Positions 41,359 to 50,444 of a stretch of 64,000 nucleotides of DNA are shown one piece after another; positions within the stretch are counted from its first letter, which is position 1, and the number at the start of each line of letters is the position of its first letter. The notes beneath the pieces were generated by a model. The model had not been told where the DNA came from. It did not search any database and was given only the letters and a program-made list of their open reading frames with translations. Both the position numbers and the translations under genes were made by a program. Source of the DNA: Pseudomonadota bacterium (GTDB lineage Bacteria > Pseudomonadota > Alphaproteobacteria > Rhizobiales > Hyphomicrobiaceae); the NCBI GenBank assembly GCA_023412805.1, contig JAEZRM010000154.1, positions 1-64,000 of the forward strand, read 5' to 3'.

Positions 41359-42219
41359 ATGCGCGTGAGGAAACTGCTCGAAGCTGCCGCCCTGTCCCTC
41401 CTGCCGGCAGCCCTGCTGATCCTCGCCATCCCACCAGCCAATGCCCAGGCGCCAGTTCCAAGCAAAGTCGCCCCCGACCTCTGCCTCGCCATGGCCGAAG
41501 CGCCAACCAAGCGCGGTCCCAGCGGCATATCGATCCCCTCGCTCGTCCAGCCCGCGCAACTCAAAATCGGCGAGACACGGATCAGCTACGTCGGCCATTC
41601 GACGTTCCTGCTCGAGACACAGCGCGGCGTCCGGATTGCGACCGACTACAACGACTATGTGCGTCCGGCCGTGATCCCCGAGATCGTGACCATGAACCGG
41701 GCCCACTCCACGCACTACACCAACAACCCCGACCCTTCGATCCTTCATGTCCTGCGCGGCTGGAACCCCGAGGGCGGGCACGCCCAGCACGACCTCAGCC
41801 TCGAGGACGTGCGCGTGCGCAATGTCCCGACCAACATCCGCACCTATGCGGGCGGCACCGACACCTGGGGCAACTCGATATTCGTCTTCGAGACGGGGAA
41901 TCTCTGCATCGGGCACCTCGGCCACCTGCACCACACTCTGACGACGCAGCAGCTCGCGCAGATCGGCCAGCTCGATGTGGTTCTGGTTCCCGTGGACGGC
42001 AGCTTCACGCTCGACGTGCAGGGCATGGTGGAGGTTCTGAAGGCGCTGAAGGCGCCCCTCATGATCCCCATGCACTACTTTTCGTCCTATACGCTGGAGC
42101 GCTTTCTGCATGAGGCGCGGCCGCACTTCGAAGTCGAGATGTCCGAAGTGCCGACGACCGTCGTCTCGCGGGCAACGCTGCCGAAGGCGCCCAAGATCCT
42201 GGTGCTGCCCGGCAACTAG
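41359..42219 (+). CDS. Exported metallo-beta-lactamase-fold protein
   Basis: This 286-residue protein has a signal peptide (about residues 1-30, LLPAALLILAIPPANAQ). The remainder resembles the UlaG/metal-dependent hydrolase branch of the metallo-beta-lactamase fold: RISYVGHSTFLLETQRGVRI, then ATDYNDYVRP, NRAHSTHYTNNPDPS, CIGHLGHLHHTL and MIPMHYFSS. The canonical HxHxDH motif is not intact; RAHSTHYTN replaces it, so catalytic activity and metal content are uncertain. GGAGG lies 6 nt before the ATG at 41359. It may be co-transcribed with the CoA-transferase. Confidence 0.8.
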   Translation: MRVRKLLEAAALSLLPAALLILAIPPANAQAPVPSKVAPDLCLAMAEAPTKRGPSGISIPSLVQPAQLKIGETRISYVGHSTFLLETQRGVRIATDYNDYVRPAVIPEIVTMNRAHSTHYTNNPDPSILHVLRGWNPEGGHAQHDLSLEDVRVRNVPTNIRTYAGGTDTWGNSIFVFETGNLCIGHLGHLHHTLTTQQLAQIGQLDVVLVPVDGSFTLDVQGMVEVLKALKAPLMIPMHYFSSYTLERFLHEARPHFEVEMSEVPTTVVSRATLPKAPKILVLPGN

Positions 42220-42234
42220 CGATCTTCGATGGCC

Positions 42235-43047
42235 TCAGGCGAGCAGCAGCCGGCGGATATCCCCGGCAACGGCCTCGCTGGGCGCGATGACGAGACCGCC
42301 GGCGTTATCCCCCGGCCGATAGGCACTGCCATCGTGCTTCGAGAATACGAAGCCCTGCTCGCTGACGAGCGCGAGGCCCGGCAGATGATCCCAGGGTTCG
42401 GATTTGTTGTAGATCGCGAAGTGCGCACTGCCGGAAGTGAGACGCGGATAGTCCATACCCGCACATGAGACATTCTGGAGCGCGGCGAAGGCGCCGGCGC
42501 GCGCCTTGAGCTCGGCACGGCGCGCGTCGCTCATGTGCCGGCGGCCGAGCATGCCGATCAGCTCTTTGTTCATTGTCGGAATGAGCGGACGCGGCAGCCG
42601 CGTGACGGCACCATCGCGCACATGCCAAGCACCACTTCCGCGTTCACCCATGTGCAGATCGCCACTAGAGGGCGCGAGAATCCATCCGGCGAGAAGCTCT
42701 TCACCGCGCACGAGCGCGACCATCACCCTGAAACCGGACTCGCCCTTGGCGAATGCGCTCGTGCCGTCGATCGGATCGATGACCCATACGGGATCGCCGC
42801 TCGCGAAGTGCTGCAGGACCGACGGATCGGCGTGCACCGCTTCCTCGCCGACGACGCGCGATCCTCCGATCAGCTCTGCGAGCCGACGCGTGAGCGCGAC
42901 TTCCGCTGCGCGGTCCGCGACCGTCACGATGTCGTTTGGACCATTCTTTTCGACGACGTCTGCACCGGCAAGATTGCGCCAGCGCGGCACGATTTCTTCC
43001 GCTGCAACTTCGCGCATGATTCGCGCGACTCGCTCGATTTCGATCAC
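42235..43047 (-). CDS. Inositol monophosphatase/histidinol-phosphatase (HisN) family protein
   Basis: The 270-residue enzyme has the Mg-dependent FIG superfamily signature. The metal-binding Glu is in RVVGEEAVHADPS, followed by WVIDPIDGTSAFAKGESGFR, and the late metal ligand Asp is in SEPWDHLPGLALVSEQGF. The family dephosphorylates inositol phosphate, histidinol phosphate or sugar phosphates. Several alphaproteobacteria use such a protein as HisN, but that is not decided here. The frame opens with GTG at 43047 after GAGAA, and an ATG at codon 11 is an alternative. Confidence 0.85.
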   Translation of the reverse strand: MIEIERVARIMREVAAEEIVPRWRNLAGADVVEKNGPNDIVTVADRAAEVALTRRLAELIGGSRVVGEEAVHADPSVLQHFASGDPVWVIDPIDGTSAFAKGESGFRVMVALVRGEELLAGWILAPSSGDLHMGERGSGAWHVRDGAVTRLPRPLIPTMNKELIGMLGRRHMSDARRAELKARAGAFAALQNVSCAGMDYPRLTSGSAHFAIYNKSEPWDHLPGLALVSEQGFVFSKHDGSAYRPGDNAGGLVIAPSEAVAGDIRRLLLA

Positions 43048-43347
43048 TTCTCGGCCCTCGATAGCGCGCTCAAGCGCTTTCCGACGTGCATGCTTGCGCG
43101 AAATTTTCGTGGCCGTCCAGCGGCATCGGCGGGCGAGCGAATATGGCCGGTTTTATTGCATTACTTGCATTATTGCAGCGCAGAAACTGATCGAGAAACT
43201 TATTCTCATTATCTCGCCGGAGTATCGGCATTTCAATTCATTAACTTCCCATTAACTACCAAATCATCACATTCAGTCTTGCAAGTGGACACGATTCGTC
43301 TTGACAGGCGAGTGACTTGCTACCGGGAAGAGATAGGAGATATCAAC
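43048..43347. other. 300-bp AT-richer intergenic region upstream of the H1-like gene
   Basis: The segment 43140-43300 is markedly AT-rich for this genome (runs such as TTATTGCATTACTTGCATTA) and lies before the H1-like gene. It probably carries that gene's promoter, but no single -35/-10 pair is convincing. No gene is seen. Confidence 0.5.
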
Positions 43348-43593
43348 ATGGCTAAGGCTGCAAAGAAGACCACGAAGACGATGAAGAAGGCGCCCGCGAA
43401 GAAGGTCGCCAAGAAGAAGACCGTTGCGAAGAAGACTGTTGCAAAGAAGGCCCCGGCGAAGCGCGCCGTGAAGAAGACCGCCGTGAAGCGCGCTGGCCCC
43501 GCCCGCCGCAAGGCCGCTACCTCGAAAGTTCGCCGCGCCCCCGCGAAGAAGGCCGCCGCCCGTAAGCCGGCAGCCCGCCGCAAGCGCGCCTAA
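43348..43593 (+). CDS. Lysine/alanine-rich histone H1-like DNA-binding protein
   Basis: This 81-residue protein is composed almost only of Lys, Ala, Arg, Thr, Val and Pro, with tandem motifs of the KKTVAKK and KAPAKR type, resembling eukaryotic H1 tails and bacterial H1-like proteins (Hc1/Hc2, AlgP-like). It should bind DNA non-specifically through charge. AGGAG 9 nt upstream sets the ATG at 43348; frames opening earlier lack the composition. A hairpin directly at the stop and a strong terminator at 43637 follow. Confidence 0.85.
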   Translation: MAKAAKKTTKTMKKAPAKKVAKKKTVAKKTVAKKAPAKRAVKKTAVKRAGPARRKAATSKVRRAPAKKAAARKPAARRKRA

Positions 43594-43636
43594 GAGCGAC
43601 TTCCCGTAGTCGCTCGCGGCGTTTCTTATGTCCCCG

Positions 43637-43680
43637 TCGACCGGTGCCGTCTCGATCGCGGCGCCGGTCGATGCATTTTT
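43637..43680 (+). terminator. Rho-independent terminator downstream of the H1-like gene
   Basis: A 13-bp stem with one G-T pair (43637-43649 with 43659-43671) is followed by TTTTT at 43676-43680. A smaller stem (GAGCGACT/AGTCGCTC, 43594-43615) sits immediately after the stop codon. Confidence 0.85.
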
Positions 43681-43870
43681 AAGGCCCGCGTTTGCATGAA
43701 CCCGGGGCCCGCTAAGCCAATTTGGCATGTATGTCCTTCTCTGAGCGCGGCGCCACGGGCCCGCCTCGGGGTTCCCTTGCTCCCCAAGCTCGGACAAACT
43801 GCTGGGAAACCGGCCGCCGAGGCCGACGTTGCAGATCATCCTGCAGACGAACCGGTGGGGAGGCGTGCTC

Positions 43871-44941
43871 ATGAACTTCGGCATCTTCAACCTGATGGGC
43901 TATCGCACGCCCGGCACTGCCGCGGCCGCGCTCTATGATGGCGCCATCGCGCAGGTGAAGGCCGCCGAGGACGCAGGCTTCGACATCGCCTGGTTCGCCG
44001 AGCATCATTTCTCGAATTATTGCACATGCCCCTCACCGCTGATGATGGTGGCCCGGCTGGCCGGCGAAACGTCGCGAATCAAGCTGGCGAGCGGGGTCGT
44101 GGTGGTGCCGCTTTACAACCCTGTCCGATTGGTTTCGGAAATCGGCATGGTCGATGCGCTCACGCACGGTCGCCTGATTCTGGGGATCGGGAGCGGATAC
44201 CAGCCCTACGAATTCGAGCGATTCGGCGAAAATCTCGCCGATTCGGCATCGAAACTCGTCGAGTTCGTTGAGATACTGGAGAAGGCTTTCTCGGGCGAAA
44301 CATTCACCCACAAAGGCCGCTTCTACGAGCTTCCGGAGACGCACATCGCCTCGCGTCCAACGGGCAAACTCCCGGATATCTGGATCGCCGGCGACAACCG
44401 CACGCTGCAGGGGCTCGCAGCCCGCAATGGCTGGCCGATCATGTTGACGCCGCGCCACGCTTCGGTCGCTCAGCTCAGCGACGTGAAGGCCAGCATCGGC
44501 AGTATCTACGCCGAGCAGGGGCTCGATGCCAAGCAACCCGCCATCGCGCCTTTGCGCCACGTCTGCATCACCGACAGCAAGGCCGAAGCGGCCGACTTCA
44601 TCGACAATCTGCGCCACCAGATCCGCCTCTCGCAAAGCCTGCGCCGCCGCGAGGAGCTGATCGACGGTGCCATGCTCATCGAGAAGCCGTACGAGGGCGA
44701 GCCGCCGCTCGATGTCTTCTCGACCTCCGTTCTGGTCGGTGACGCCACGACCGTTGCTGAGCGCATGGCCGGCCTGATCCGCGCTGCGGAGCCCGTGCAT
44801 ATGCTGCTCCAGTTCCAGGCCGGCGCCTCGCTTCTCACGACCGCGCTCAAATCCATCGAGCGCTTTGCCGGCGACGTCGTGCCCATGCTCGAACGCGCGC
44901 TCGGCCCGCTCGACAAGATCGGCCCCGCGCGCCGCAACTGA
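43871..44941 (+). CDS. LLM-class flavin-dependent monooxygenase
   Basis: This 356-residue bacterial luciferase-like protein uses FMNH2 or F420H2 to oxygenate or reduce a substrate. Typical segments are AEDAGFDIAWFAEHHFSNYC, LASGVVVVPLYNPVRLVSEI, LILGIGSGYQPYEFERFGEN, and PDIWIAGDNRTLQGLAARNG. GGGGAGG upstream supports the ATG at 43871 rather than an earlier in-frame ATG at 43829. The substrate is unknown. It lies 21 nt upstream of the amidase, so a shared operon is likely. Confidence 0.88.
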   Translation: MNFGIFNLMGYRTPGTAAAALYDGAIAQVKAAEDAGFDIAWFAEHHFSNYCTCPSPLMMVARLAGETSRIKLASGVVVVPLYNPVRLVSEIGMVDALTHGRLILGIGSGYQPYEFERFGENLADSASKLVEFVEILEKAFSGETFTHKGRFYELPETHIASRPTGKLPDIWIAGDNRTLQGLAARNGWPIMLTPRHASVAQLSDVKASIGSIYAEQGLDAKQPAIAPLRHVCITDSKAEAADFIDNLRHQIRLSQSLRRREELIDGAMLIEKPYEGEPPLDVFSTSVLVGDATTVAERMAGLIRAAEPVHMLLQFQAGASLLTTALKSIERFAGDVVPMLERALGPLDKIGPARRN

Positions 44942-44962
44942 TCTCCAAGGGGGACTGTACCC

Positions 44963-46408
44963 ATGTCCGACGAACTCATCCGCATGACCGCACGCGAGGC
45001 CGTCCGCCGCCTCCGCGCCAAGGAAATCACGCCGCTCGACCTGATCGATGCTGCCGAAAAGCGCATTGCGGCCTGCGAAGGCGCCATCAACGCATTGCCG
45101 ACCCTCTGCCTCGACCGCGCTCGCGATCACGCCCGCGCCCTCATGCGCGGTGAACGGCGCGAGGCCGAAGGCGAGGCGGGCTGGCTCGCCGGGCTGCCTG
45201 TCACGATCAAGGATCTGACAGACGTCGCGGGCGTGCGCACGACGTACGGCTCACCCATCTTCAAGGATCACATCCCCACCGCGTCGCATCCGCTCGTCGA
45301 GCGCATCGAGCGCAAGGGCGGCATCGTCATCGCCAAGTCGAACACGCCGGAGTTCGGCTCGGGCGGCTCGACCTTCAACGAGGTGTTTGGGCGCACGACC
45401 AATCCCTGGAACACGGCGCTCACCTGCGGCGGCTCGACGGGCGGTGGCGCATCCTCGCTAGCCGCAGGCGAGGCATGGCTCGCCCATGGCAGCGACCACG
45501 CCGGCAGCCTCAGGCGGCCCGCCACCTACTGCAGCGTCGTCGGCCTCAGGCCCTCGCCCGGCCGCGTGACGCGCGGGACATCGAACAATCTCTACGCGCC
45601 ACTCTCCGTGCAGGGCCCCATGGCGCGCAATGTGCCGGATGTCGCGCTGTTTCTCGACACCATGGCTGGCTTCTGCCCGCACGATCCGCAGACCTTCGAC
45701 GCGCCCGCACAGTCTTTCAGCGATGCCGTCGCCGCCCGCAAGCTGCCGCGCCGCGTCGCGTGGTCGGCCAATTTCGATGGCACGGCGCCCATGGACAGCG
45801 AGACGCGCGAGATCTGCGCCAAGGCGGTGCAGCGCTTCAAGGAGCTCGGCGCGACCGTCGAAGAAGTCGCACCCGATGTCGGCCAGATCGGCGATGCCTT
45901 CATGGTGCTGCGCGCGCAGTCGTACGTGGTGGACCGCGAGTTGCAGATCGCGCAGTACCCCGACAAGTTCAAGCAGGACATCATCTGGAACACGAAACTC
46001 GGCCTGGAAGCGACGCCATCGCGGATCGGCTGGGCAGAGCGCGAGCGTGCCGCCTTCTACCGGCGCGTCGCAGCTTTCTTCGAGACCTACGACCTGCTGA
46101 TCACCCCCGGCGCCTCGACGCCAGCCTTCGATGTCACGCGACGAATGCCCGAGAAGATCGACGGCAAGGTCGTCGAGCACTATCTCGGCGGCTCACTGAT
46201 CACGGCGATCCCAACGCTCATGGGCGTGCCGTCACTCGCCGTGCCGTGTGGCTTCGATCAGTTCGGGCGGCCGGTCGGATTGCAGATCATCGCGCCACCG
46301 CGCGGTGAGGCCGCCTTGCTGGCTGCGGGCGCAGCCTTCGAGGAGCTGACCGGACTCGACAAGCTCGTGCCCATCGATCCGCGCCCGGGAAAGGTGCCGC
46401 CAACGTAG
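44963..46408 (+). CDS. Amidase signature family protein
   Basis: The 481-residue hydrolase carries the amidase-signature Ser-cisSer-Lys triad: Lys in LPVTIKDLTDVAGVRTTYGS, cis-Ser in CGGSTGGGASSLAAGEAWLA, and the nucleophile Ser in HGSDHAGSLRRPATYCSVVG. The family usually has GSDxGGS; here it reads GSDHAGS, a conservative change. Substrates range from simple amides to Glu-tRNA(Gln), and this is not GatA by context. A good GGGGGA ribosome site lies upstream. It is probably co-transcribed with the LLM monooxygenase. Confidence 0.9.
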   Translation: MSDELIRMTAREAVRRLRAKEITPLDLIDAAEKRIAACEGAINALPTLCLDRARDHARALMRGERREAEGEAGWLAGLPVTIKDLTDVAGVRTTYGSPIFKDHIPTASHPLVERIERKGGIVIAKSNTPEFGSGGSTFNEVFGRTTNPWNTALTCGGSTGGGASSLAAGEAWLAHGSDHAGSLRRPATYCSVVGLRPSPGRVTRGTSNNLYAPLSVQGPMARNVPDVALFLDTMAGFCPHDPQTFDAPAQSFSDAVAARKLPRRVAWSANFDGTAPMDSETREICAKAVQRFKELGATVEEVAPDVGQIGDAFMVLRAQSYVVDRELQIAQYPDKFKQDIIWNTKLGLEATPSRIGWAERERAAFYRRVAAFFETYDLLITPGASTPAFDVTRRMPEKIDGKVVEHYLGGSLITAIPTLMGVPSLAVPCGFDQFGRPVGLQIIAPPRGEAALLAAGAAFEELTGLDKLVPIDPRPGKVPPT

Positions 46409-46418
46409 CGGGCGGCTG

Positions 46419-48713
46419 CTACTTCAACCGAATATCGACGCGGTCGCTCTTACCCTTGGCGTCGATTACGGTGATGCGCGTAAAACCGCGACCATCGGGG
46501 CGCCATTCCACGTCACGCCGCTGCGGATCGGATGAAATGGGCGCCCCGTCCGCCAGCCACGTCAGGGGCAGCGCGCCCCCTTCAGCCTTGAGCATCACCG
46601 CAGCGTCGTCGCCATCGTCGTGCTCGAGCTCAGCGCGATCCGGCGGGAAGGCAATGCGCACGAGCGGCTCCAGAAAAGTTGCGGTTTCCTGCCCGCGCGC
46701 ATCATCTCCGAAGCGCCGCAGCGGCGGCGGGAGCGTCCCGCTCGTCGCGCGAATGGCGCCCGGCGGTGCGGCAGGCAACGGCGTCGTCTTGTCGGCAATG
46801 CGCGCGAAGGCATCGAAGAGCAACGGCGCAGCAGACGAATGCCCGCTCAGTCCCGGCGTCGCCGTACCGTCGGCGCGGCCGATCCAGACGGCGATCACAT
46901 GCTTGCCGTCGTAGCCGACAGCCCAGGCGTCGCGATAACCGTAGGAGGTGCCGGTCTTGTAGGCGATCCGACCGCCGCGCGCATTGGCCGGCGGCGGCGC
47001 GTCCTTGAGGATGTCCGTCACGTACCATGCAGCAACTGGCGACAGCAGCCGCGGCGGCGCCTTCGCGAAGCCGCGCCGCTCGCCTTTGACGTAGTTCAAC
47101 TCCATCGCGCGACCGCCACTGGCGAGACCCGCATAGAGCATGGCGAGATCCTGCAAACGCACACCGATACCGCCGAGCGCAATGGCGAGCGTCGGCTGTG
47201 CACCCGCAGGCAGCTCGGTCTTGAGACCTGCGCGACGCAGGCGACCATTCAGACGCGCCGGTCCGATCTCCGAGAGCACCTGCACCGCCGGAATGTTCAG
47301 CGAGAGACCCAGCGCCTCGCGAATCGTCACGGTGCCGCGAAAGCTCTGGTCGAAGTTCTTCGGATGGTACGTCCCAAAGCGCGTTGGCCGGTCATCAATG
47401 AGCGTTTCGGGATGCGCGCGGCCGGCCTCGAACGCAATGCCATAGATGATCGGCTTCAGGGTCGATCCCGGTGAGCGCACAGCCTGCACCATGTCGATCG
47501 CACCAAGACGGCCACTGTCGAAGTAGTCCGCCGAACCGACATACGCGAGGATGTCTCCCGTCGTATGATCGAGCGCGAGCACCGCACTCGACAGCCGCGA
47601 GCCAAGCGCCTCCGTGTGTTCGAGCGCCGCCCGTTCGAGCGCCGTCTGCGCATCGCGATCGAGCGTTAATCGGTGCACGCGCTCATTGGGTCGGCGCGCG
47701 ACTTCGCTTTCGGCAAGGTGAGGCGCGAGCATTCCGAACGTGCGCCGCGCTGACGGCACAGCTTCAGTCGCTGCCGCGCGCGCTTCCTCCTCCTTGATGA
47801 CACCAGCCTCCTGTGCACGCGCCAGAACACGGTCGCGCGCACGCCGAGCATTCTCCGGATTGCGATCCGGCCGGCGCGTGGACGGGCTCTGCGGCAGTGC
47901 CACGAGGAGCGCAGCCTCGCCGGGAGACAGCCGCCGCGGCTCCTTTCCGAAATAAGCAAGCGATGCCGCCCTCACGCCCTCTAAGTTGCCGCCGAAAGGC
48001 GCGAGCCGCAGATAGAGGTCGAGGATCTGATCCTTGTCGAGCATCAGCTCGAGCTGGCGTGCCCGCACCATCTGCTCGAGCTTGCCGATAAGTGTGCGCG
48101 GATGCTCTCCACTGAGCAGGCGCGCCGTCTGCATGGTCAGCGTCGATGAGCCGGAGACGATCCGTCCATGGGTCAGGAACTGCCAGCCCGCGCGCAAAGT
48201 CGCGAGCGCATCGACACCGCCATGCGATCGAAAGCGACGATCCTCGAAGGCAAAAAGCATCTCGAGATAGCGTGCATCCACATCACTGACCGACACAGGC
48301 AATCGCCAGATGTCATCCGGCGTCGTGAACGCGCGCAGCAGGCGATCCTGGCGGTCGAGAACGATCGTCGATGTGTGGCTCGCGCGCTCGAGGCTTGGCG
48401 GCACAGACCAGCGCGCAGCAAGCTCCAGTGCGAGGATGGGAGAAACGCAGAGAACAAGCGCTACAACGACAGCAATAGCTCCGGTCCGTGCGATGGCGCC
48501 GCGGGGTCGCGTCTTCGACGTCTCGCCGCGGCGCCAGGGCGCCCGACCCGTGGCTGGCGCCTCCCCCGTCTGAATCCGTGCCGCATTATCCTGTGACGGG
48601 CGGCGGCATGGTGCCGGTCGGAAGAGGGCGAAAGCATGGCACGCACGTCGCAATACCCGGCGGATTGCGGGCGTGCCGCGCCCGCTCCTCTCGCCAGCTT
48701 GATTGCCGTCCAT
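46419..48713 (-). CDS. pbpC: Penicillin-binding protein 1C
   Basis: This is a bifunctional class A PBP. A membrane segment (about residues 78-97, AIAVVVALVLCVSPILALEL) is followed by the glycosyltransferase domain (LFAFEDRRFRSHGGVDALAT and SGSSTLTMQTARLLSGEHPR). The transpeptidase domain has the SxxK serine in SPGSTLKPIIYG and the KTG box in AYKTGTSYGYRDAWAVG. A BiPBP_C domain is at the end. The domain order and YGYRDAWAVGYD are characteristic of PbpC. The ATG at 48713 has GGAG 9 nt upstream; an earlier ATG at 48755 is possible. The usual partner gene, an alpha-2-macroglobulin-like protein, is not adjacent. Confidence 0.9.
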   Translation of the reverse strand: MDGNQAGERSGRGTPAIRRVLRRACHAFALFRPAPCRRPSQDNAARIQTGEAPATGRAPWRRGETSKTRPRGAIARTGAIAVVVALVLCVSPILALELAARWSVPPSLERASHTSTIVLDRQDRLLRAFTTPDDIWRLPVSVSDVDARYLEMLFAFEDRRFRSHGGVDALATLRAGWQFLTHGRIVSGSSTLTMQTARLLSGEHPRTLIGKLEQMVRARQLELMLDKDQILDLYLRLAPFGGNLEGVRAASLAYFGKEPRRLSPGEAALLVALPQSPSTRRPDRNPENARRARDRVLARAQEAGVIKEEEARAAATEAVPSARRTFGMLAPHLAESEVARRPNERVHRLTLDRDAQTALERAALEHTEALGSRLSSAVLALDHTTGDILAYVGSADYFDSGRLGAIDMVQAVRSPGSTLKPIIYGIAFEAGRAHPETLIDDRPTRFGTYHPKNFDQSFRGTVTIREALGLSLNIPAVQVLSEIGPARLNGRLRRAGLKTELPAGAQPTLAIALGGIGVRLQDLAMLYAGLASGGRAMELNYVKGERRGFAKAPPRLLSPVAAWYVTDILKDAPPPANARGGRIAYKTGTSYGYRDAWAVGYDGKHVIAVWIGRADGTATPGLSGHSSAAPLLFDAFARIADKTTPLPAAPPGAIRATSGTLPPPLRRFGDDARGQETATFLEPLVRIAFPPDRAELEHDDGDDAAVMLKAEGGALPLTWLADGAPISSDPQRRDVEWRPDGRGFTRITVIDAKGKSDRVDIRLK

Positions 48714-48841
48714 GCCGGTTGTCTCCAATTTCCTTTGTTTCCGCATACATGGCACGAAATGCGGCGGAAATCGTTGGCCGACCGGCAGCGACGGCGCTCG
48801 AAGAGGCCTGCCGCTTGCTCTTTCTTGCCGGCCGATGCCGA

Positions 48842-49753
48842 TCAGTCGGCTCTATTGCCGGATGTGAGCGGACGCGGCGCGTTAACCAACGCCACGAGCA
48901 CGAAACTGATGATCATCAGCAGGAACCAGGAGCCGAGCTTTCCGAGCCCGACGGGCGACCACGCCTTGATCTGGTGCGGATAGAGCCAGATGGCCGAGAA
49001 CGAGCTGATGTTCTCGGCAAACCAGATGAAGAGCGCGACGAGGAAGAAGCCGAGCAGCAGCGGCATCCGGCGCGGCACGGTATCGACCGTGAAGTGGATA
49101 ACGGTCCGGCCGTAGATCAGCGCCGTGAACGCGAAGAGGGCATAGCGCAGGTCGATGACATAGTGATGCGCGAAGAAGTTCACGTAGATCAGCGCGGCCA
49201 GCAGCCCCGTCGTCCAGATGGGCGGGTAGTTCGAAAACCGAAAATCGAAGAGGCGCCAGCAGCGGGCGATATAGCTACCGACGGCTGAGTACATGAAGCC
49301 CGAGAACAGCGGCACACCGGCAATGCGAATGAAGTTCGCCTCCGGATAGAGCCAAGAGCCCTTCGCGGTCTTGAAGATCTCCATGATCGTCGCGACGACA
49401 TGGAAGATGAGAATGACCTTCGCCTCCTCGATGCGCTCCATCTTGAAGGCCAGCAGCGCACCTTGCGTTGCGAGCGCGATCAGGAACAGAAAATCATAGC
49501 GCGGCATCGGCGCGCCGATCGGCCACGCGAACTTCGTCGTCACGATCGCGACAAGCAGGATGCCGGCGAATAGGCACGCCCACGCCTGCAGCACACCGAA
49601 AAGCAGGAGTTCATGCCAAAGGCGGCCGAACGGTAGCGGCAGAAGCCAGCGTTCCGACAGGCGCTTGAGCGCGGCGAGCCAGGCGTCGCGGCGCCGCGCA
49701 TCGCTGGTCGCGTGTTCGCCGGCAGCTTCGGCGCGCCATGCCTCGTCGTTCAT
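48842..49753 (-). CDS. DUF817 family membrane protein
   Basis: This 303-residue protein has about seven to eight hydrophobic segments and matches the DUF817 (YoaT-like) family. Visible family features are LLLFGVLQAWACLFAGILL, MEIFKTAKGSWLYPEANFIR, VPLFSGFMYSAVGSYIARCW, IYVNFFAHHYVIDLRY and FIWFAENISSFSAIWLYPHQ. The function is unknown. The first about 45 residues are charged and cytoplasmic. It lies 128 nt upstream of pbpC in the same orientation. Confidence 0.87.
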   Translation of the reverse strand: MNDEAWRAEAAGEHATSDARRRDAWLAALKRLSERWLLPLPFGRLWHELLLFGVLQAWACLFAGILLVAIVTTKFAWPIGAPMPRYDFLFLIALATQGALLAFKMERIEEAKVILIFHVVATIMEIFKTAKGSWLYPEANFIRIAGVPLFSGFMYSAVGSYIARCWRLFDFRFSNYPPIWTTGLLAALIYVNFFAHHYVIDLRYALFAFTALIYGRTVIHFTVDTVPRRMPLLLGFFLVALFIWFAENISSFSAIWLYPHQIKAWSPVGLGKLGSWFLLMIISFVLVALVNAPRPLTSGNRAD

Positions 49754-49841
49754 TCGCGATACTCTGCGGTGCTGTCTCCCCGAGGCGCGGAGACTGGACT
49801 GACGATCAGGGCATCACGAGGGCGTGCGGGCGGCGAGCGAA

Positions 49842-49873
49842 AGCGGGCGGCGAAAACCATCCGCCGCCCGTTT
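49842..49873 (-). terminator. Probable terminator of the lipoprotein gene at 49914
   Basis: A 9-bp GC stem (49844-49852 with 49862-49870) lies 40 nt past the stop; on the minus strand it is followed by CTTTCG, a short T-rich tail. Confidence 0.5.
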
Positions 49874-49913
49874 GATGAGATGTACGTGCCTTCAGTGCCA
49901 GCGTCGCGGCCGC

Positions 49914-50444
49914 TTATTTTCCGGGCGCCGCGTCAGGCCGGCAGGGTTTCGCCGTCAGGCGGCAGCGGTAGAACCCCAGTCCTACGCCCGAGCCGACCGA
50001 CGACCGCCCGCACTCGTAAGTGGCATCGTTGGCGTGCTCGCGCGCCATGTAGCGCTCGCCCCACTGCCAGCGCGCCGTCTGCATCCAGGCCTTGTCGGCC
50101 TCACCCTGCGCGCCGCTCTCGCTCGCATACTGGTCGCCGACGACCGCAAGCTGCGGGCGGCATTTGTCTTCAGCGATCACCGGGGCCGTGCGGATCACGC
50201 GAGCACGCCGAACGTGCTGACGCTCATGGCGTCGCTCCTGTCTCAGCTCGGCTGCCCGCTCATGCTGGCGCATCAGACGCCGCTGCTGACGGGCCTGTGT
50301 GCCGATGGTGTCACCATGTGCCTCGGCCTGCCAACGCGACTGCGCCGACGCGCAGCCCGTCATGGCCGATACGGCGACAATGAACACACCGCCGGTCAAG
50401 GCTGCGGAGAAGATTGCTTTGCTGGACCTCAAGAACGCCCCCAT
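49914..50444 (-). CDS. Hypothetical lipoprotein
   Basis: The 176-residue product has a lipoprotein leader (GVFIVAVSAMTGCAS, Cys at about residue 32). A central Arg/Gln/Glu/His-rich helix follows (about 45-85, for example RRLMRQHERAAELRQERRHE). The C-terminal part has four cysteines, in EDKCRPQLAVVGDQYASESG, DATYECGRSSVGSG, YRCRLTAKPC. Cys-rich tails of this type are seen in Hyphomicrobiales exported proteins; the function is unknown. The ATG at 50444 begins the signal; a start 10 codons earlier lacks one. It is the last core gene before the mobile element. Confidence 0.75.
   Translation of the reverse strand: MGAFLRSSKAIFSAALTGGVFIVAVSAMTGCASAQSRWQAEAHGDTIGTQARQQRRLMRQHERAAELRQERRHERQHVRRARVIRTAPVIAEDKCRPQLAVVGDQYASESGAQGEADKAWMQTARWQWGERYMAREHANDATYECGRSSVGSGVGLGFYRCRLTAKPCRPDAAPGK

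Noticed and set aside
43390..43590. Short tandem AAGAAG-rich repeats considered as a CRISPR or satellite array
   Set aside because: They encode the Lys/Ala repeats of the H1-like protein in one frame; there are no unique spacers.
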